Shown: piece by piece, positions 52,975 to 62,864 of the stretch
Numbering within the stretch: the first letter of the stretch is position 1
How the letters are laid out: every line of letters begins with the position of its first letter
NCBI RefSeq assembly: GCF_030332225.1
Contig: NZ_JAOWIF010000034.1
Span: forward strand, 21,250 to 85,249
Direction of reading: 5' to 3'
Source of the DNA: Citrobacter sp. Cu233
GTDB taxonomy: Bacteria > Pseudomonadota > Gammaproteobacteria > Enterobacterales > Enterobacteriaceae
Length of the DNA: 64,000 nucleotides
Translations under genes and position numbers: made by a program
The notes under the pieces: generated by a model
The model's database searches: none
Told to the model about the DNA's origin: nothing
Seen by the model: the letters and a program-made list of their open reading frames with translations, nothing else

Positions 52975-53865
52975 GTGGATTTACGCGATCTAAAAACCTT
53001 CCTGCATCTGGCGGAAAGTCGCCACTTTGGCCGAAGTGCACGGGCCATGCACGTCAGTCCTTCTACGCTTTCCCGGCAGATTCAACGCCTGGAAGAGGAT
53101 CTTGGCCAGGCGCTATTTGTCCGTGATAACCGCACGGTCACGCTCACCGAAGCGGGCGAAGAGCTACGCGTTTTTGCCCAACAGACGCTGCTGCAGTATC
53201 AGCAGTTGCGCCACACCATCGATCAGCAAGGGCCGTCGTTGTCCGGTGAACTGCATATCTTCTGCTCGGTGACTGCCGCCTACAGCCATTTACCCCCGAT
53301 CCTTGATCGCTTCCGCGCCGAGCACCCGTCGGTGGAAATCAAACTCACTACCGGCGATGCCGCCGATGCGATGGATAAAGTGGTCACTGGCGAGGCTGAC
53401 CTGGCGATTGCCGGGAAGCCGGAAACGCTGCCTGGCGCGGTGGCCTTTTCCATGCTGGAGAACCTGGCTGTGGTATTGATAGCGCCGGCACTGCCTTGCC
53501 CGGTACGCAATCAGATTTCCGTAGAGGAACCTGACTGGTCCACAGTCCCCTTTATCATGGCTGACCAGGGGCCGGTTCGCCGCCGTATTGAGCTATGGTT
53601 CCGGCGCAATAAAATCAGCAATCCGTCAATTTACGCCACGGTGGGCGGTCACGAGGCAATGGTATCCATGGTCGCACTGGGCTGCGGTGTAGCATTGTTG
53701 CCAGAAGTGGTGCTGGAAAACAGCCCGGAGCCGGTACGTAACCGCGTGATGATACTGGAACGTAGCGACGAAAAAACACCATTCGAGCTGGGCGTATGTG
53801 CACAAAAAAAGCGGCTGCATGAGCCGCTTATTGAGGCGTTCTGGAAGATATTGCCGAACCATTAA
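52975..53865 (+). CDS. ilvY: LysR-type activator of ilvC
   Basis: IlvY, 296 residues, starting with GTG at 52975 (ribosome site GGAGG, seven bases upstream). The winged HTH is at about residues 2-60 (SRHFGRSARAMHVSPSTLSRQ); the rest is the inducer domain. Its stop codon overlaps the stop of the convergent ilvA by four bases, so no spacer or terminator separates them. Confidence 0.97.
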   Translation: MDLRDLKTFLHLAESRHFGRSARAMHVSPSTLSRQIQRLEEDLGQALFVRDNRTVTLTEAGEELRVFAQQTLLQYQQLRHTIDQQGPSLSGELHIFCSVTAAYSHLPPILDRFRAEHPSVEIKLTTGDAADAMDKVVTGEADLAIAGKPETLPGAVAFSMLENLAVVLIAPALPCPVRNQISVEEPDWSTVPFIMADQGPVRRRIELWFRRNKISNPSIYATVGGHEAMVSMVALGCGVALLPEVVLENSPEPVRNRVMILERSDEKTPFELGVCAQKKRLHEPLIEAFWKILPNH

Positions 53866-55406
53866 CCCGCCAGAAAGAACCTGAACGCCGGGTTATTGGT
53901 TTCGTCGTGGCAATCGTAGCCCAACTCGTTCAACCGGGTTTCGAAATCCGGTTCATGATCGCCGAGTTCGAACGCCGCCAGTACGCGCCCGTAATCGGTG
54001 CCATGACTGCGATAGTGGAACAAAGAGATATTCCAGTGTGTACCCAGCGTGTTGAGGAAGCGCAGCAGCGCGCCCGGTGATTCCGGGAATTCGAAGCTGT
54101 AGAGGCGTTCCTGCAACGGATGCGACGGACGCCCGCCGACCATATAACGCACGTGTAGCTTCGCCATTTCGTCGTCGGAGAGATCAACCACGCTGTAGCC
54201 GCCATCGTTGAGCATCTGCAAAATTTCTTTGCGCTCTTCAAGACCACGGCTTAAGCGCACGCCGACAAAAATACAAGCGTCTTTGGCATCAGCAAAACGG
54301 TAGTTAAACTCGGTAACCGAACGCCCCCCCAGCAATTGGCAGAATTTCAGGAAGCTGCCCTTCTCTTCCGGGATGGTCACTGCCAGCAAAGCTTCACGTT
54401 GCTCCCCCAACTCGCAGCGTTCAGAAACGTAGCGCAGGCCGTGGAAATTAACGTTGGCACCAGAAAGCACATGCGCCAGTCGTTCACCGCGAATATTGTG
54501 CTGGGCGATGTATTTTTTCATTCCCGCCAGCGCCAGCGCGCCCGATGGCTCAGCCACGGCTCGCACATCTTCAAACAGGTCTTTCATCGCCGCGCAAATA
54601 GCATCGCTATCGACGGTGATAATGTCATCGAGATACTCCTGGCACAGACGGAAGGTTTCATCACCAATGCGTTTGACCGCTACGCCTTCGGCAAAAAGAC
54701 CGACGCGCGGGAGATCCACCGGATGACCCGCATCCAGCGCCGCTTTCAGGCAAGCTGAATCTTCAGCTTCAACGGCAATGACTTTGATTTGTGGCATTAG
54801 CTGTTTGATCAGCACTGCGACACCGGCAGCCAGACCACCGCCGCCGACAGGGACAAAAACGCGATCAAGATGGGCATCCTGCTGCAGTAACTCCAGCGCC
54901 AGCGTACCTTGTCCGGCGATCACCATCGGGTGATCGAACGGCGGGACCCAGGTAAAGCCTTGCTGCTGCGACAGTTCAATCGCTTTCGCTTTGGCTTCAT
55001 CAAAGTTCGCGCCGTGAAGCAGCACTTCGCCGCCAAAGCCGCGTACCGCATCAACTTTGATGTCGGCAGTAGCGGTTGGCATGACGATCAGCGCCTTCAC
55101 GCCTAACCGCGCGGAGGAGAACGCGACGCCCTGGGCATGGTTTCCTGCTGACGCGGTGATCACGCCATGCGCTTTCTGTTCTTCCGTCAGGCCTGCCATC
55201 ATGGCGTATGCGCCGCGCAGCTTGAAGCTGTGTACCGGCTGGCGATCTTCTCGCTTCACCAGAATCACGTTATCAAGACGCGACGACAGTTTTTCCATTT
55301 TTTGTAGCGGCGTGACCTGCGCCGCTTCGTAGACCGGTGCACGCAGCACCGCTCTTAAATATTCGGCACCTTCCGGCGCGCCGGACAGGGGTTGTGAGTC
55401 TGCCAT
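53862..55406 (-). CDS. ilvA: Biosynthetic threonine deaminase
   Basis: 514 residues, the first committed enzyme of isoleucine synthesis; isoleucine inhibits and valine activates. PLP Lys62 is in HSFKLRG; the phosphate loop is VGGGGLAAG. Two ACT-like regulatory domains occupy about 330-514. The start is the second of two adjacent ATGs (55406), two bases after the ilvD stop. It is last in ilvGMEDA. Confidence 0.98.
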   Translation of the reverse strand: MADSQPLSGAPEGAEYLRAVLRAPVYEAAQVTPLQKMEKLSSRLDNVILVKREDRQPVHSFKLRGAYAMMAGLTEEQKAHGVITASAGNHAQGVAFSSARLGVKALIVMPTATADIKVDAVRGFGGEVLLHGANFDEAKAKAIELSQQQGFTWVPPFDHPMVIAGQGTLALELLQQDAHLDRVFVPVGGGGLAAGVAVLIKQLMPQIKVIAVEAEDSACLKAALDAGHPVDLPRVGLFAEGVAVKRIGDETFRLCQEYLDDIITVDSDAICAAMKDLFEDVRAVAEPSGALALAGMKKYIAQHNIRGERLAHVLSGANVNFHGLRYVSERCELGEQREALLAVTIPEEKGSFLKFCQLLGGRSVTEFNYRFADAKDACIFVGVRLSRGLEERKEILQMLNDGGYSVVDLSDDEMAKLHVRYMVGGRPSHPLQERLYSFEFPESPGALLRFLNTLGTHWNISLFHYRSHGTDYGRVLAAFELGDHEPDFETRLNELGYDCHDETNNPAFRFFLAG

Positions 55407-55408
55407 CA

Positions 55409-57259
55409 TTAACCCCCCAGTTTCGACTTATCGCGCACCGCACCTTTGTCGGCGCTGGTTGCCAGGCTGGCATAGGCTCGCAAGGCAAAGGAGACCTGAC
55501 GCTGACGATCTTTTGGTGTCCAGGCTTTGTCACCGCGAGCCTCCTGCGCTTCACGACGCGCAGCGATTTCCGCATCGCTCAACTGCAGTTGAATACCACG
55601 ATTCGGGATATCAATCGCAATCATGTCACCATCTTCGATAATCGCGATATTACCGCCGCTGGCCGCTTCCGGTGAAACGTGACCGATAGAGAGTCCCGAA
55701 GTACCGCCAGAGAAACGACCATCTGTTATCAGCGCACAGGCCTTGCCGAGACCCATCGATTTCAGGAAGGTGGTTGGGTAAAGCATTTCCTGCATCCCTG
55801 GTCCGCCTTTCGGCCCTTCGTAGCGAATAACAACCACGTCGCCGGCAACCACTTTGCCGCCAAGAATAGCCTCAACCGCATCGTCCTGGCTTTCATACAC
55901 TTTTGCCGGGCCGGTGAATTTCAGGATGCTGTCATCCACACCTGCGGTTTTCACGATGCAGCCGTTTTCCGCGAAGTTACCGTACAACACAGCCAGGCCG
56001 CCATCTTTGCTGTAGGCGTGTTCCAGCGAGCGGATACAACCTTCAGCGCGATCGTCATCCAGCGTATCCCAACGGCAATCCTGCGAGAATGCCTGGGTGG
56101 TACGGATACCCGCCGGGCCTGCGCGGAACATCTTTTTCACCGCGTCATCTTTGGTCAGCATCACGTCATACCGATCGAGCGTTTGCGGCAGCGTCAGACC
56201 CAGCACGTTTTTCACGTCACTGTTCAGCAGCCCGGCGCGATCCAGTTCGCCTAAAATGCCCAGTACGCCGCCCGCACGGTGCACGTCTTCCATATGGTAT
56301 TTCTGTGTACTCGGTGCCACTTTACACAGTTGCGGGACTTTGCGAGACAGCTTGTCGATGTCACTCATAGTGAAGTCGATTTCCGCTTCCTGCGCTGCCG
56401 CCAGCAGGTGCAGAACGGTGTTGGTGGAGCCGCCCATCGCGATATCCAGGGTCATGGCATTTTCAAACGCCGCCTTGCTGGCAATGTTGCGCGGCAGAGC
56501 GGAAGCGTCATCCTGCTCATAATAGCGTTTGGTCAGCTCAACGATACGCGAACCGGCATTGAGAAACAGTTGCTTACGGTCAGCGTGAGTAGCCAGCAAC
56601 GAACCATTACCAGGCTGCGACAGACCCAGCGCTTCGGTCAGACAGTTCATCGAGTTCGCGGTGAACATCCCCGAGCAGGAGCCGCAAGTCGGACAGGCGG
56701 AACGCTCAACCTGTTCGCTTTGTGAGTCAGAGACTTTCGGGTCCGCGCCCTGAATCATTGCATCAACCAGATCGAGCTTGATGATTTGGTCAGAGAGCTT
56801 GGTTTTTCCGGCTTCCATCGGACCACCGGAAACAAAGATCACCGGAATGTTCAGACGCAGTGAGGCCATTAACATCCCGGGGGTGATTTTGTCGCAGTTA
56901 GAGATGCAGACCATCGCATCGGCACAGTGGGCATTAACCATATACTCGACTGAATCGGCAATCAGCTCGCGCGACGGCAGTGAATACAGCATGCCCCCGT
57001 GGCCCATGGCAATTCCGTCATCCACAGCAATGGTGTTGAACTCTTTTGCCACGCCGCCTGAAGCTTCAATTTGTTCGGCAACCAGCTTACCGAGATCGCG
57101 CAGATGCACGTGCCCCGGCACGAACTGGGTAAAGGAGTTCACCACAGCGATAATCGGTTTACCGAAGTCGTCATCGGTCATCCCGGTGGCGCGCCACAAT
57201 GCGCGGGCACCCGCCATATTACGGCCATGGGTGGTGGTGGCAGAACGATACTTAGGCAT
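55409..57259 (-). CDS. ilvD: Dihydroxy-acid dehydratase
   Basis: 616 residues, an iron-sulfur dehydratase that makes the 2-keto acids of valine and isoleucine. The cluster cysteines Cys122 (ISNCDK) and Cys195 (TCGSCSG) are visible. The C-terminal domain holds [19 protein letters not shown]. It is separated from ilvE by 159 bases that carry a reversed ERIC element, a much longer gap than in E. coli. Confidence 0.98.
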   Translation of the reverse strand: MPKYRSATTTHGRNMAGARALWRATGMTDDDFGKPIIAVVNSFTQFVPGHVHLRDLGKLVAEQIEASGGVAKEFNTIAVDDGIAMGHGGMLYSLPSRELIADSVEYMVNAHCADAMVCISNCDKITPGMLMASLRLNIPVIFVSGGPMEAGKTKLSDQIIKLDLVDAMIQGADPKVSDSQSEQVERSACPTCGSCSGMFTANSMNCLTEALGLSQPGNGSLLATHADRKQLFLNAGSRIVELTKRYYEQDDASALPRNIASKAAFENAMTLDIAMGGSTNTVLHLLAAAQEAEIDFTMSDIDKLSRKVPQLCKVAPSTQKYHMEDVHRAGGVLGILGELDRAGLLNSDVKNVLGLTLPQTLDRYDVMLTKDDAVKKMFRAGPAGIRTTQAFSQDCRWDTLDDDRAEGCIRSLEHAYSKDGGLAVLYGNFAENGCIVKTAGVDDSILKFTGPAKVYESQDDAVEAILGGKVVAGDVVVIRYEGPKGGPGMQEMLYPTTFLKSMGLGKACALITDGRFSGGTSGLSIGHVSPEAASGGNIAIIEDGDMIAIDIPNRGIQLQLSDAEIAARREAQEARGDKAWTPKDRQRQVSFALRAYASLATSADKGAVRDKSKLGG

Positions 57260-57281
57260 GCTTGATTAACTCCCGTCTGTC

Positions 57282-57392
57282 TTTCCCCTGCATACTTCAC
57301 GCCGCAGGTGCGTTGGCTGCCTCGCTCACCCCAGTCACTTACTAAAGTAAGCTCCAGAGGATTCGCTGCGTTGCCGTCTTCCTGCAACGTAA
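57282..57392 (-). repeat. ERIC element between ilvE and ilvD
   Basis: On the plus strand the reverse-complement order is seen: CATACTTCACGCCGCAGGTG, CGTTGGCTGCCTCGCTCACC, CCAGTCACTTACTAAAGTAA, GCTCCAGAGGATTCGCTGC, TTGCCGTCTTCCTG. It is inside the ilvGMEDA transcript, in sense with transcription. Confidence 0.9.
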
Positions 57393-57418
57393 ATTATTTT
57401 GGGGAAATATTAATTTTG

Positions 57419-58348
57419 TTATTGGTTTACTGAATCCAACCAGCCGTATTTATCTTCCGTTTCACCGGTGAAGAGGCCAAAGAAGGCCTGCTGGATGCGT
57501 TTGGTGACAGGACCGCAACGGCCTTCGCCCACCTGGATACCATCGACGCTGCGTACTGGTGTGATTTCCGCCGCGGTGCCGGACATGAACACTTCGTCAG
57601 CCAGGTACAGCGATTCACGGGAAAGTACCTGCTCACGCACTTCGATATCGAGATCTTTCGCCAGCTTAATGATCGCGTCACGGGTGATACCTGGCAGTGC
57701 GGAAGAGGTAAATGGCGGGGTAAACAGAATTCCGTCTTTAACTTCAAACAGGTTTTCACCGGCACCTTCGGAGATGTAGCCATTCACGTCCAGCGCAATA
57801 CCTTCCTGATAACCATGACGACGCGCTTCGCTACCCACCAGTAACGAAGACAAATAGTTACCACCCGCTTTAGCCGCAGTAGGGATAGTGTTTGGAGCCA
57901 CACGGTTCCAGGAAGAAACCATGGCATCAATCCCCTGATCCAGAGCATCTGCACCAAGGTAAGCCCCCCATGGGAACGCAGCAATAATCACATCAGTGGT
58001 GTATCCCGCTGGCGGGTTAACGCCCATACCTACATCGCCAACAAAAACCAGCGGACGGATATAGGCGCTGGTCAGATTGTTTTTGCGGATCACCGCACGG
58101 CACGCTTCCATCAGTTCATCAACGCTCTGAGAGACCGGAAAACGATAGATCTTGGCTGAATCACGCAGGCGCTGCATGTGCTCGCGATGACGGAACACCA
58201 CTGGCCCTTTGTGAGAGTCGTAGCAACGGATGCCTTCAAATACCGAAGTACCGTAATGCAGTGCGTGGGACATCACGTGAACCTTCGCGTCTTCCCAACG
58301 AATCATCTCGCCATTAGACCAAATGTAATCAGCTTTTTTCGTCGTCAT
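57419..58348 (-). CDS. ilvE: Branched-chain amino-acid aminotransferase
   Basis: 309 residues, a fold-type IV PLP enzyme that carries out the last step to valine, leucine and isoleucine. The PLP lysine is Lys160 in PTAAKAGGNY; the C-terminal EVFMSGTAAEITPVRSVDG is the family signature. It lies 17 bases after ilvM. Confidence 0.98.
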   Translation of the reverse strand: MTTKKADYIWSNGEMIRWEDAKVHVMSHALHYGTSVFEGIRCYDSHKGPVVFRHREHMQRLRDSAKIYRFPVSQSVDELMEACRAVIRKNNLTSAYIRPLVFVGDVGMGVNPPAGYTTDVIIAAFPWGAYLGADALDQGIDAMVSSWNRVAPNTIPTAAKAGGNYLSSLLVGSEARRHGYQEGIALDVNGYISEGAGENLFEVKDGILFTPPFTSSALPGITRDAIIKLAKDLDIEVREQVLSRESLYLADEVFMSGTAAEITPVRSVDGIQVGEGRCGPVTKRIQQAFFGLFTGETEDKYGWLDSVNQ

Positions 58349-58365
58349 TTTTCTTCCTTTTGCGC

Positions 58366-58629
58366 TCAGGCGCGGATTTGTTGTGATGTGGTTGTGCTCT
58401 GGCAGATAGCAACGTGTGCAACATCTACCAGTTTACTTAACTGACTAAACAGTAAGTCGACCGACCGGGGGCTGGCAACGGTCAATTCGATATTTATATT
58501 CTGCGCATCGCTGGCGGCTTCCATATTCATGGAGCACACCTGAAAACCGCGATGGCGTACCACGCGTAAAACACGTTCTAACGTTTCCGGATTGAAACGA
58601 GCCTCAACGGCGACCTGATGTTGCATCAT
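58366..58629 (-). CDS. ilvM: Acetolactate synthase II small subunit
   Basis: 87 residues, one ACT-like domain ([20 protein letters not shown]), the regulatory partner of IlvG. It overlaps ilvG by four bases (ATGA), so the two are translationally coupled. Confidence 0.97.
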   Translation of the reverse strand: MMQHQVAVEARFNPETLERVLRVVRHRGFQVCSMNMEAASDAQNINIELTVASPRSVDLLFSQLSKLVDVAHVAICQSTTTSQQIRA

Positions 58630-60272
58630 GATAATTTCTCCAGCATTTCTGAGTTGCTGGCACCTGGTGGTACCAGAGGCCAGACATTCTCAAGTTCGTC
58701 GATTGAGACGTGAAGCAGGTATGGCCCCTCACTGTTCAGCATAGTGTCGAGAGCCGCTTCAACCTGGTCTTTACGGGTGATGTGTTGACCTGGAATGCCG
58801 AAGGCACTGGCCAACATGAGGAAGTCGGGGTTATCGGTGAGCGTGGTTTCGCTATAACGTTCCTGGAAAAACAGCTGCTGCCATTGTCGAACCATGCCTA
58901 ACCGTTGGTTGTCGAGTAAGACGATCTTCAACGGCAATTGCTTGCGTTTTACGGTGCCCAGCTCCTGTACATTCATCATGAAGGAACCGTCACCGGAGAT
59001 ACAGATTACCGTATCATTCGGGCGAGCCACCTGTGCGCCAACAGCGGCAGGTAAACCAAAGCCCATCGTTCCCAGGCCGCTGGAGGTGATGAAATTTTCA
59101 GGGCGGGTGTAAGTCATATGCTGTGCTGACCACATCTGATGCTGGCCAACATCCGTTGTAACAACGCTATCCGCAGGTTTACGGTCCGACAGCTGTTTTA
59201 ACAGCAACGGCGCATAGATGGCCTCACCTGGATGATCGTAACGCCAGGTATGCTCTGCGCGCAGTTCTGCACTGTGCTGACGCCAGGCGTCAACGTTCAG
59301 CGGTTGTTGCAATGCCGGTAGCAGCGTATTTAAATCGCCCTGTAACGCTACGTGCGCCTGACGCAGTTTGTTCATCTCAGCCGGATCGATATCCATGTGG
59401 ATCACGCTGGCGTTCGGAGCGAAGGTGTTCAGCTTGCCAGTCACCCGGTCATCAAAACGAGCCCCTACAGCGATCAGTAAGTCGCATTCCTGCACCGCAA
59501 AATTCGCGGCCTTGGTTCCGTGCATCCCCAGCATTCCCAGGTAATACGGATAATCAGCGTCAACTGCGCCCAGACCTTTCAGCGTACAAGCGACCGGTAA
59601 TTGGGTCAGTGCGATAAATTCACGCAGGGCAGGAACTGCCTGCGCCATACCAACGCCCCCCCCTACGTACAGGATTGGTTTTTGCGCCTGCGCCAGCATG
59701 TTACGCGCCTGCTCAACGTCAGCATGAGGGAATGCGGCCGCGTCTTCTACGGTCGTGAAATACGGCTCCAGCGTACCGCTGGCTAACTGGATATCTTTCG
59801 GGATATCAACCAGAACAGGCCCCGGACGGCCGGAATTCGCCACGTTGAAAGCTTCCGCCATAATGCGCGGCAACTCCTCCAGTGACTGGACCAGGAAGCT
59901 ATGTTTGGTGCACGACAGCGACATACCAAGCACGTCCACTTCCTGAAACGCATCGGTTCCGATGAATGGTGCAGCAACCTGGCCTGTGATGGCCACAACA
60001 GGAACGGAATCTAACAGCGCATCAGCAAGACCCGTAATCAGGTTGGTAGCGCCCGGACCGGAAGTGGCGATGCAGACACCGGTTTTACCCGTAGAACGGG
60101 CATAACCAATAGCCGCCATCGCCGCGCCCTGCTCATGACGGCACAACAGGTGTTCTACGCCGCCGTCATACAACGCATCGTAAACCGGCATAATTGCGCC
60201 GCCAGGATAACCGAAAACGGTTTTAACCCCTTGTGCACGCAACGCATGTACCACCCACTGAGCCCCATTCAT
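58626..60272 (-). CDS. ilvG: Acetolactate synthase II large subunit, intact
   Basis: 548 residues in one uninterrupted frame; E. coli K-12 carries a frameshift here that makes it valine-sensitive. It is a thiamine-diphosphate enzyme: catalytic Glu47 (HEQGAAMAA), [15 protein letters not shown], and the cofactor motif beginning [10 protein letters not shown]. It makes acetolactate and acetohydroxybutyrate, and isozyme II is valine-resistant. The start at 60272 is two bases after the ilvX stop. Confidence 0.98.
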   Translation of the reverse strand: MNGAQWVVHALRAQGVKTVFGYPGGAIMPVYDALYDGGVEHLLCRHEQGAAMAAIGYARSTGKTGVCIATSGPGATNLITGLADALLDSVPVVAITGQVAAPFIGTDAFQEVDVLGMSLSCTKHSFLVQSLEELPRIMAEAFNVANSGRPGPVLVDIPKDIQLASGTLEPYFTTVEDAAAFPHADVEQARNMLAQAQKPILYVGGGVGMAQAVPALREFIALTQLPVACTLKGLGAVDADYPYYLGMLGMHGTKAANFAVQECDLLIAVGARFDDRVTGKLNTFAPNASVIHMDIDPAEMNKLRQAHVALQGDLNTLLPALQQPLNVDAWRQHSAELRAEHTWRYDHPGEAIYAPLLLKQLSDRKPADSVVTTDVGQHQMWSAQHMTYTRPENFITSSGLGTMGFGLPAAVGAQVARPNDTVICISGDGSFMMNVQELGTVKRKQLPLKIVLLDNQRLGMVRQWQQLFFQERYSETTLTDNPDFLMLASAFGIPGQHITRKDQVEAALDTMLNSEGPYLLHVSIDELENVWPLVPPGASNSEMLEKLS

Positions 60273-60274
60273 AG

Positions 60275-60325
60275 TTACATCCCCGCCGTAAATCTTGAGA
60301 AACAGAATTTTATGCTGCCGTTCAC
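60275..60325 (-). CDS. ilvX: Small protein IlvX
   Basis: A 16-codon ORF from GTG 60325-60323 to TAA, two bases before ilvG. The peptide [16 protein letters not shown] matches E. coli IlvX (shared core KFCFSRF), where expression has been shown. An ACGAGGAG ribosome site is upstream. The start is GTG here rather than ATG. A role is unknown; coupling to ilvG translation is likely from the TAA-CT-ATG spacing. Confidence 0.8.
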   Translation of the reverse strand: MNGSIKFCFSRFTAGM

Positions 60326-60354
60326 TTTCTGCTCCTCGTTTATGTTTTTAAGGT

Positions 60355-60388
60355 CAAAAAAAACCCCCGGACCTTTCGGTGCGGGGGT
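60355..60388 (-). terminator. ilv attenuator terminator
   Basis: On the minus strand ACCCCCG-C-ACC-GAAA-GGT-C-CGGGGGT is followed by T8. A second hairpin, AAGGCTT...AAGCCTT at 60400-60420, lies between it and the ilvL stop. Ribosome stalling in ilvL chooses between alternative structures, as known for E. coli ilvGMEDA. Confidence 0.9.
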
Positions 60389-60411
60389 CTTAGTTCGTTA
60401 AGGCTTGTTTT

Positions 60412-60510
60412 CTAAGCCTTTCCTCGTCCAAGTGCAGCCCCGCACGGTGGGATAATAATCACCACCACGCTAATCACGACCAGGCTAATCACTCGTAGAA
60501 GGGCTGTCAT
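60412..60510 (-). CDS. ilvL: ilvGMEDA leader peptide
   Basis: IlvL, 32 residues, starting MTALLRVISLVVISVVVIII. Fifteen of 32 codons specify the regulatory amino acids (six Val, five Ile, four Leu), and the sequence equals the E. coli leader. Shortage of any charged branched-chain tRNA stalls the ribosome and prevents the terminator at 60355-60388. Confidence 0.97.
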   Translation of the reverse strand: MTALLRVISLVVISVVVIIIPPCGAALGRGKA

Positions 60511-60862
60511 TTTTGTATTTTCTTGCATCTTGTTCGAAGGAATGCCTAAAGAGTTACCATAGAATTTGCCAATAGCACAAGATATTTTTGTTTTCATTTT
60601 TCTGACACCGTTAACGGTTTAGATAAATAGCGTTGTTTTTTATACAAAAAAGATAAAATGAAAATATTTCACGTTTCAGCGCATCAGCACAACCTGCGAT
60701 CCCTTCTCTCAGCACACTCATACGCATTTGCGAGCATGATTCCAGACATGGCTCAAGCAATTCCTGATTACACAAAAACACAGGAATAAGCATCTAAAAA
60801 CATCAATTATGCAGAATCTTGCCGATATCTATTGCGACATAATATTTCCATCAGGAGGGGTT
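60511..60862. promoter_or_regulatory. ilvL-comM intergenic region
   Basis: This 352-base stretch has no gene. A candidate ilvL promoter is TTGGCA (60572-60567), 17 bases, TTAGGC (60549-60544), start near 60537. That gives about 180 bases to the attenuator, the known E. coli leader length. AT-rich DNA around 60590-60660 is where IHF and the upstream activating sequence act in E. coli. Nothing else was recognised before the comM ribosome site. Confidence 0.5.
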
Positions 60863-62383
60863 ATGTCACTATCGATTGTTCACACACGCGCCGCCCTCGG
60901 CGTGAATGCACCAACCATTACCATCGAGGTACATATTAGTAATGGCCTGCCTGGTTTAACCATGGTGGGGTTACCTGAAACGACAGTGAAAGAGGCTCGC
61001 GATCGGGTACGCAGTGCAATTATTAATAGCGGGTATGAATTCCCGGCCAGGAAGATAACCATCAACCTGGCTCCGGCTGACCTCCCCAAAGAAGGGGGGC
61101 GATATGATTTACCTATCGCCGTTGCGCTTCTGGTCGCCTCTGAGCAGCTTACACCCCATAATCTCGATACTTATGAGCTGGTAGGCGAATTAGCGCTTAC
61201 AGGCGCTTTACGCGGCGTTCCAGGCGCTATATCAAGTGCAACCGAAGCGATTCGTGCAGGCCGGCGAATCATTGTCGCTAAAGAGAATGCCGCAGAGGTT
61301 GGCCTAATACACGGTGAAGGGTGCTTGATTGCCGATCACCTGCAGGCGGTATGCGCCTTCCTGGAAGGAAAGCATGATTTAGACAAACCACAATCTGCAG
61401 ACTTTACCGCTGAACCTTCGCCAGAGGATCTCAGTGATGTTATCGGTCAGGAACAGGGCAAACGGGGGCTGGAGATCACCGCCGCAGGTGGTCACAACCT
61501 CCTACTTATCGGCCCTCCGGGTACGGGCAAGACCATGCTGGCCAGTCGCCTCCGAGGACTGCTTCCTCCACTTAGCAACGATGAGGCGCTGGAAAGTGCA
61601 GCTATCCTCAGTCTGGTCAATTCCGATACGATACAAAAACAGTGGAAGCAACGCCCTTTTCGTTCCCCCCATCACAGTGCTTCATTAACCGCAATGGTGG
61701 GAGGGGGTTCTATTCCCGCACCGGGAGAGATCTCCCTGGCGCATAACGGTATATTATTTCTGGATGAATTACCTGAGTTTGAGCGACGCACGCTGGATGC
61801 ACTACGTGAGCCTATTGAGTCTGGACAGATCCATTTGTCCCGCACGCGGGCTAAAATAACCTACCCAGCGCGTTTTCAACTGATTGCTGCTATGAATCCT
61901 AGCCCAACGGGCCATTATCAGGGAAACCATAACCGCTGCAGTTCAGAACAGACGCTGCGTTATCTCAATCGACTATCAGGACCTTTTCTTGATCGCTTTG
62001 ATCTCTCCCTCGAAATCCCCTTGCCACCCCCCGGCATACTCAGCCAGTGCGCGGTGAAAGGAGAAGACAGCGCTACGGTAAAACAACGCGTTCTGGCTGC
62101 ACGGGAACGTCAGTACCAGCGGCAAAATAAGTTAAATGCGTATCTGGACAGTCAGGATATACATAAATTTTGCATGCTTCGTAGAGATGATGCGCACTGG
62201 CTTGAGGAGACGTTAGCTCGCCTTGGATTGTCCATCCGCGCCTGGCTACGCCTGATAAAAGTCGCACGTACCATTGCGGATATCGAACAGTGCGACCATA
62301 TCACCCGCCTGCACTTACAGGAGGCCGTTGCTTATCGGGCGATAGACCGATTATTAATTCACCTGCAGAAATTACAGGCATAA
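60863..62383 (+). CDS. comM: ComM-family AAA+ ATPase (YifB)
   Basis: 506 residues from the ATG at 60863, preceded by the strong site AGGAGGGG; the frame is open 54 bases upstream. An N-terminal Lon-protease-like ChlI domain (about 1-170) precedes an Mg-chelatase-type AAA+ domain with Walker A IGPPGTGKT and Walker B ILFLDELPEF. In Vibrio and Acinetobacter, ComM is a branch-migration helicase that extends recombination during transformation. The role in enterobacteria is less clear. Confidence 0.95.
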   Translation: MSLSIVHTRAALGVNAPTITIEVHISNGLPGLTMVGLPETTVKEARDRVRSAIINSGYEFPARKITINLAPADLPKEGGRYDLPIAVALLVASEQLTPHNLDTYELVGELALTGALRGVPGAISSATEAIRAGRRIIVAKENAAEVGLIHGEGCLIADHLQAVCAFLEGKHDLDKPQSADFTAEPSPEDLSDVIGQEQGKRGLEITAAGGHNLLLIGPPGTGKTMLASRLRGLLPPLSNDEALESAAILSLVNSDTIQKQWKQRPFRSPHHSASLTAMVGGGSIPAPGEISLAHNGILFLDELPEFERRTLDALREPIESGQIHLSRTRAKITYPARFQLIAAMNPSPTGHYQGNHNRCSSEQTLRYLNRLSGPFLDRFDLSLEIPLPPPGILSQCAVKGEDSATVKQRVLAARERQYQRQNKLNAYLDSQDIHKFCMLRRDDAHWLEETLARLGLSIRAWLRLIKVARTIADIEQCDHITRLHLQEAVAYRAIDRLLIHLQKLQA

Positions 62384-62407
62384 AAAAAGGGCTTACGCCC
62401 TTTTTTA
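62383..62407. terminator. Bidirectional terminator between comM and maoP
   Basis: AAAAAAGGGC-TTAC-GCCCTTTTTT (62383-62406) is a symmetrical GC stem with A and T runs on each side, fitting exactly between the two convergent stop codons. Confidence 0.93.
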
Positions 62408-62746
62408 TCAATCATCAGATTCGGTGTAATCTTCTGCACCTTCTACCTGAGGTTTCCCGCCAGACAGAGTATGGAAGCGTTTCGGACGCTTAATACGCGT
62501 CATGTACTTGGACCACACACGTTCAGCTTCAGTAACCGGTTCACGTTCACCGCGGCATACCGCAACAAACAATTTTTCTTCTTCAGTTACTGGCTCACGT
62601 TTGCCCAGATCCAGCTCATTGAAGGCATAGCCATGACGCTCAAGCAGCTGTGCCTCTTTAATGGTGAAATCACCATGACGGGAGAATCCGCGAGGGTAGT
62701 ATTTATTGTCGAAATATCGATTAGTCGTCGTAAAGCTTTCCGCCAT
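62408..62746 (-). CDS. maoP: Macrodomain Ori organisation protein MaoP
   Basis: MaoP (YifE), 112 residues, DUF413 family. With the nearby maoS sequence it constrains DNA mobility in the Ori macrodomain of E. coli. The protein is basic in the centre ([14 protein letters not shown]) and acidic at both the middle and the C-terminus (EDYTESDD). It is divergent from hdfR; maoS is expected close by, but I could not identify it by eye. Confidence 0.95.
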   Translation of the reverse strand: MAESFTTTNRYFDNKYYPRGFSRHGDFTIKEAQLLERHGYAFNELDLGKREPVTEEEKLFVAVCRGEREPVTEAERVWSKYMTRIKRPKRFHTLSGGKPQVEGAEDYTESDD

Positions 62747-62864
62747 CCTGCACGCTCCTAATTCTTTGGCCGAGCTATTTATGGCGCGGAGTATTAGTTA
62801 CGCTTGACAGAGCGTCAAACAAAAGATTTAAATCATCACGACAAATTATTTTATGGAGCGCGTT

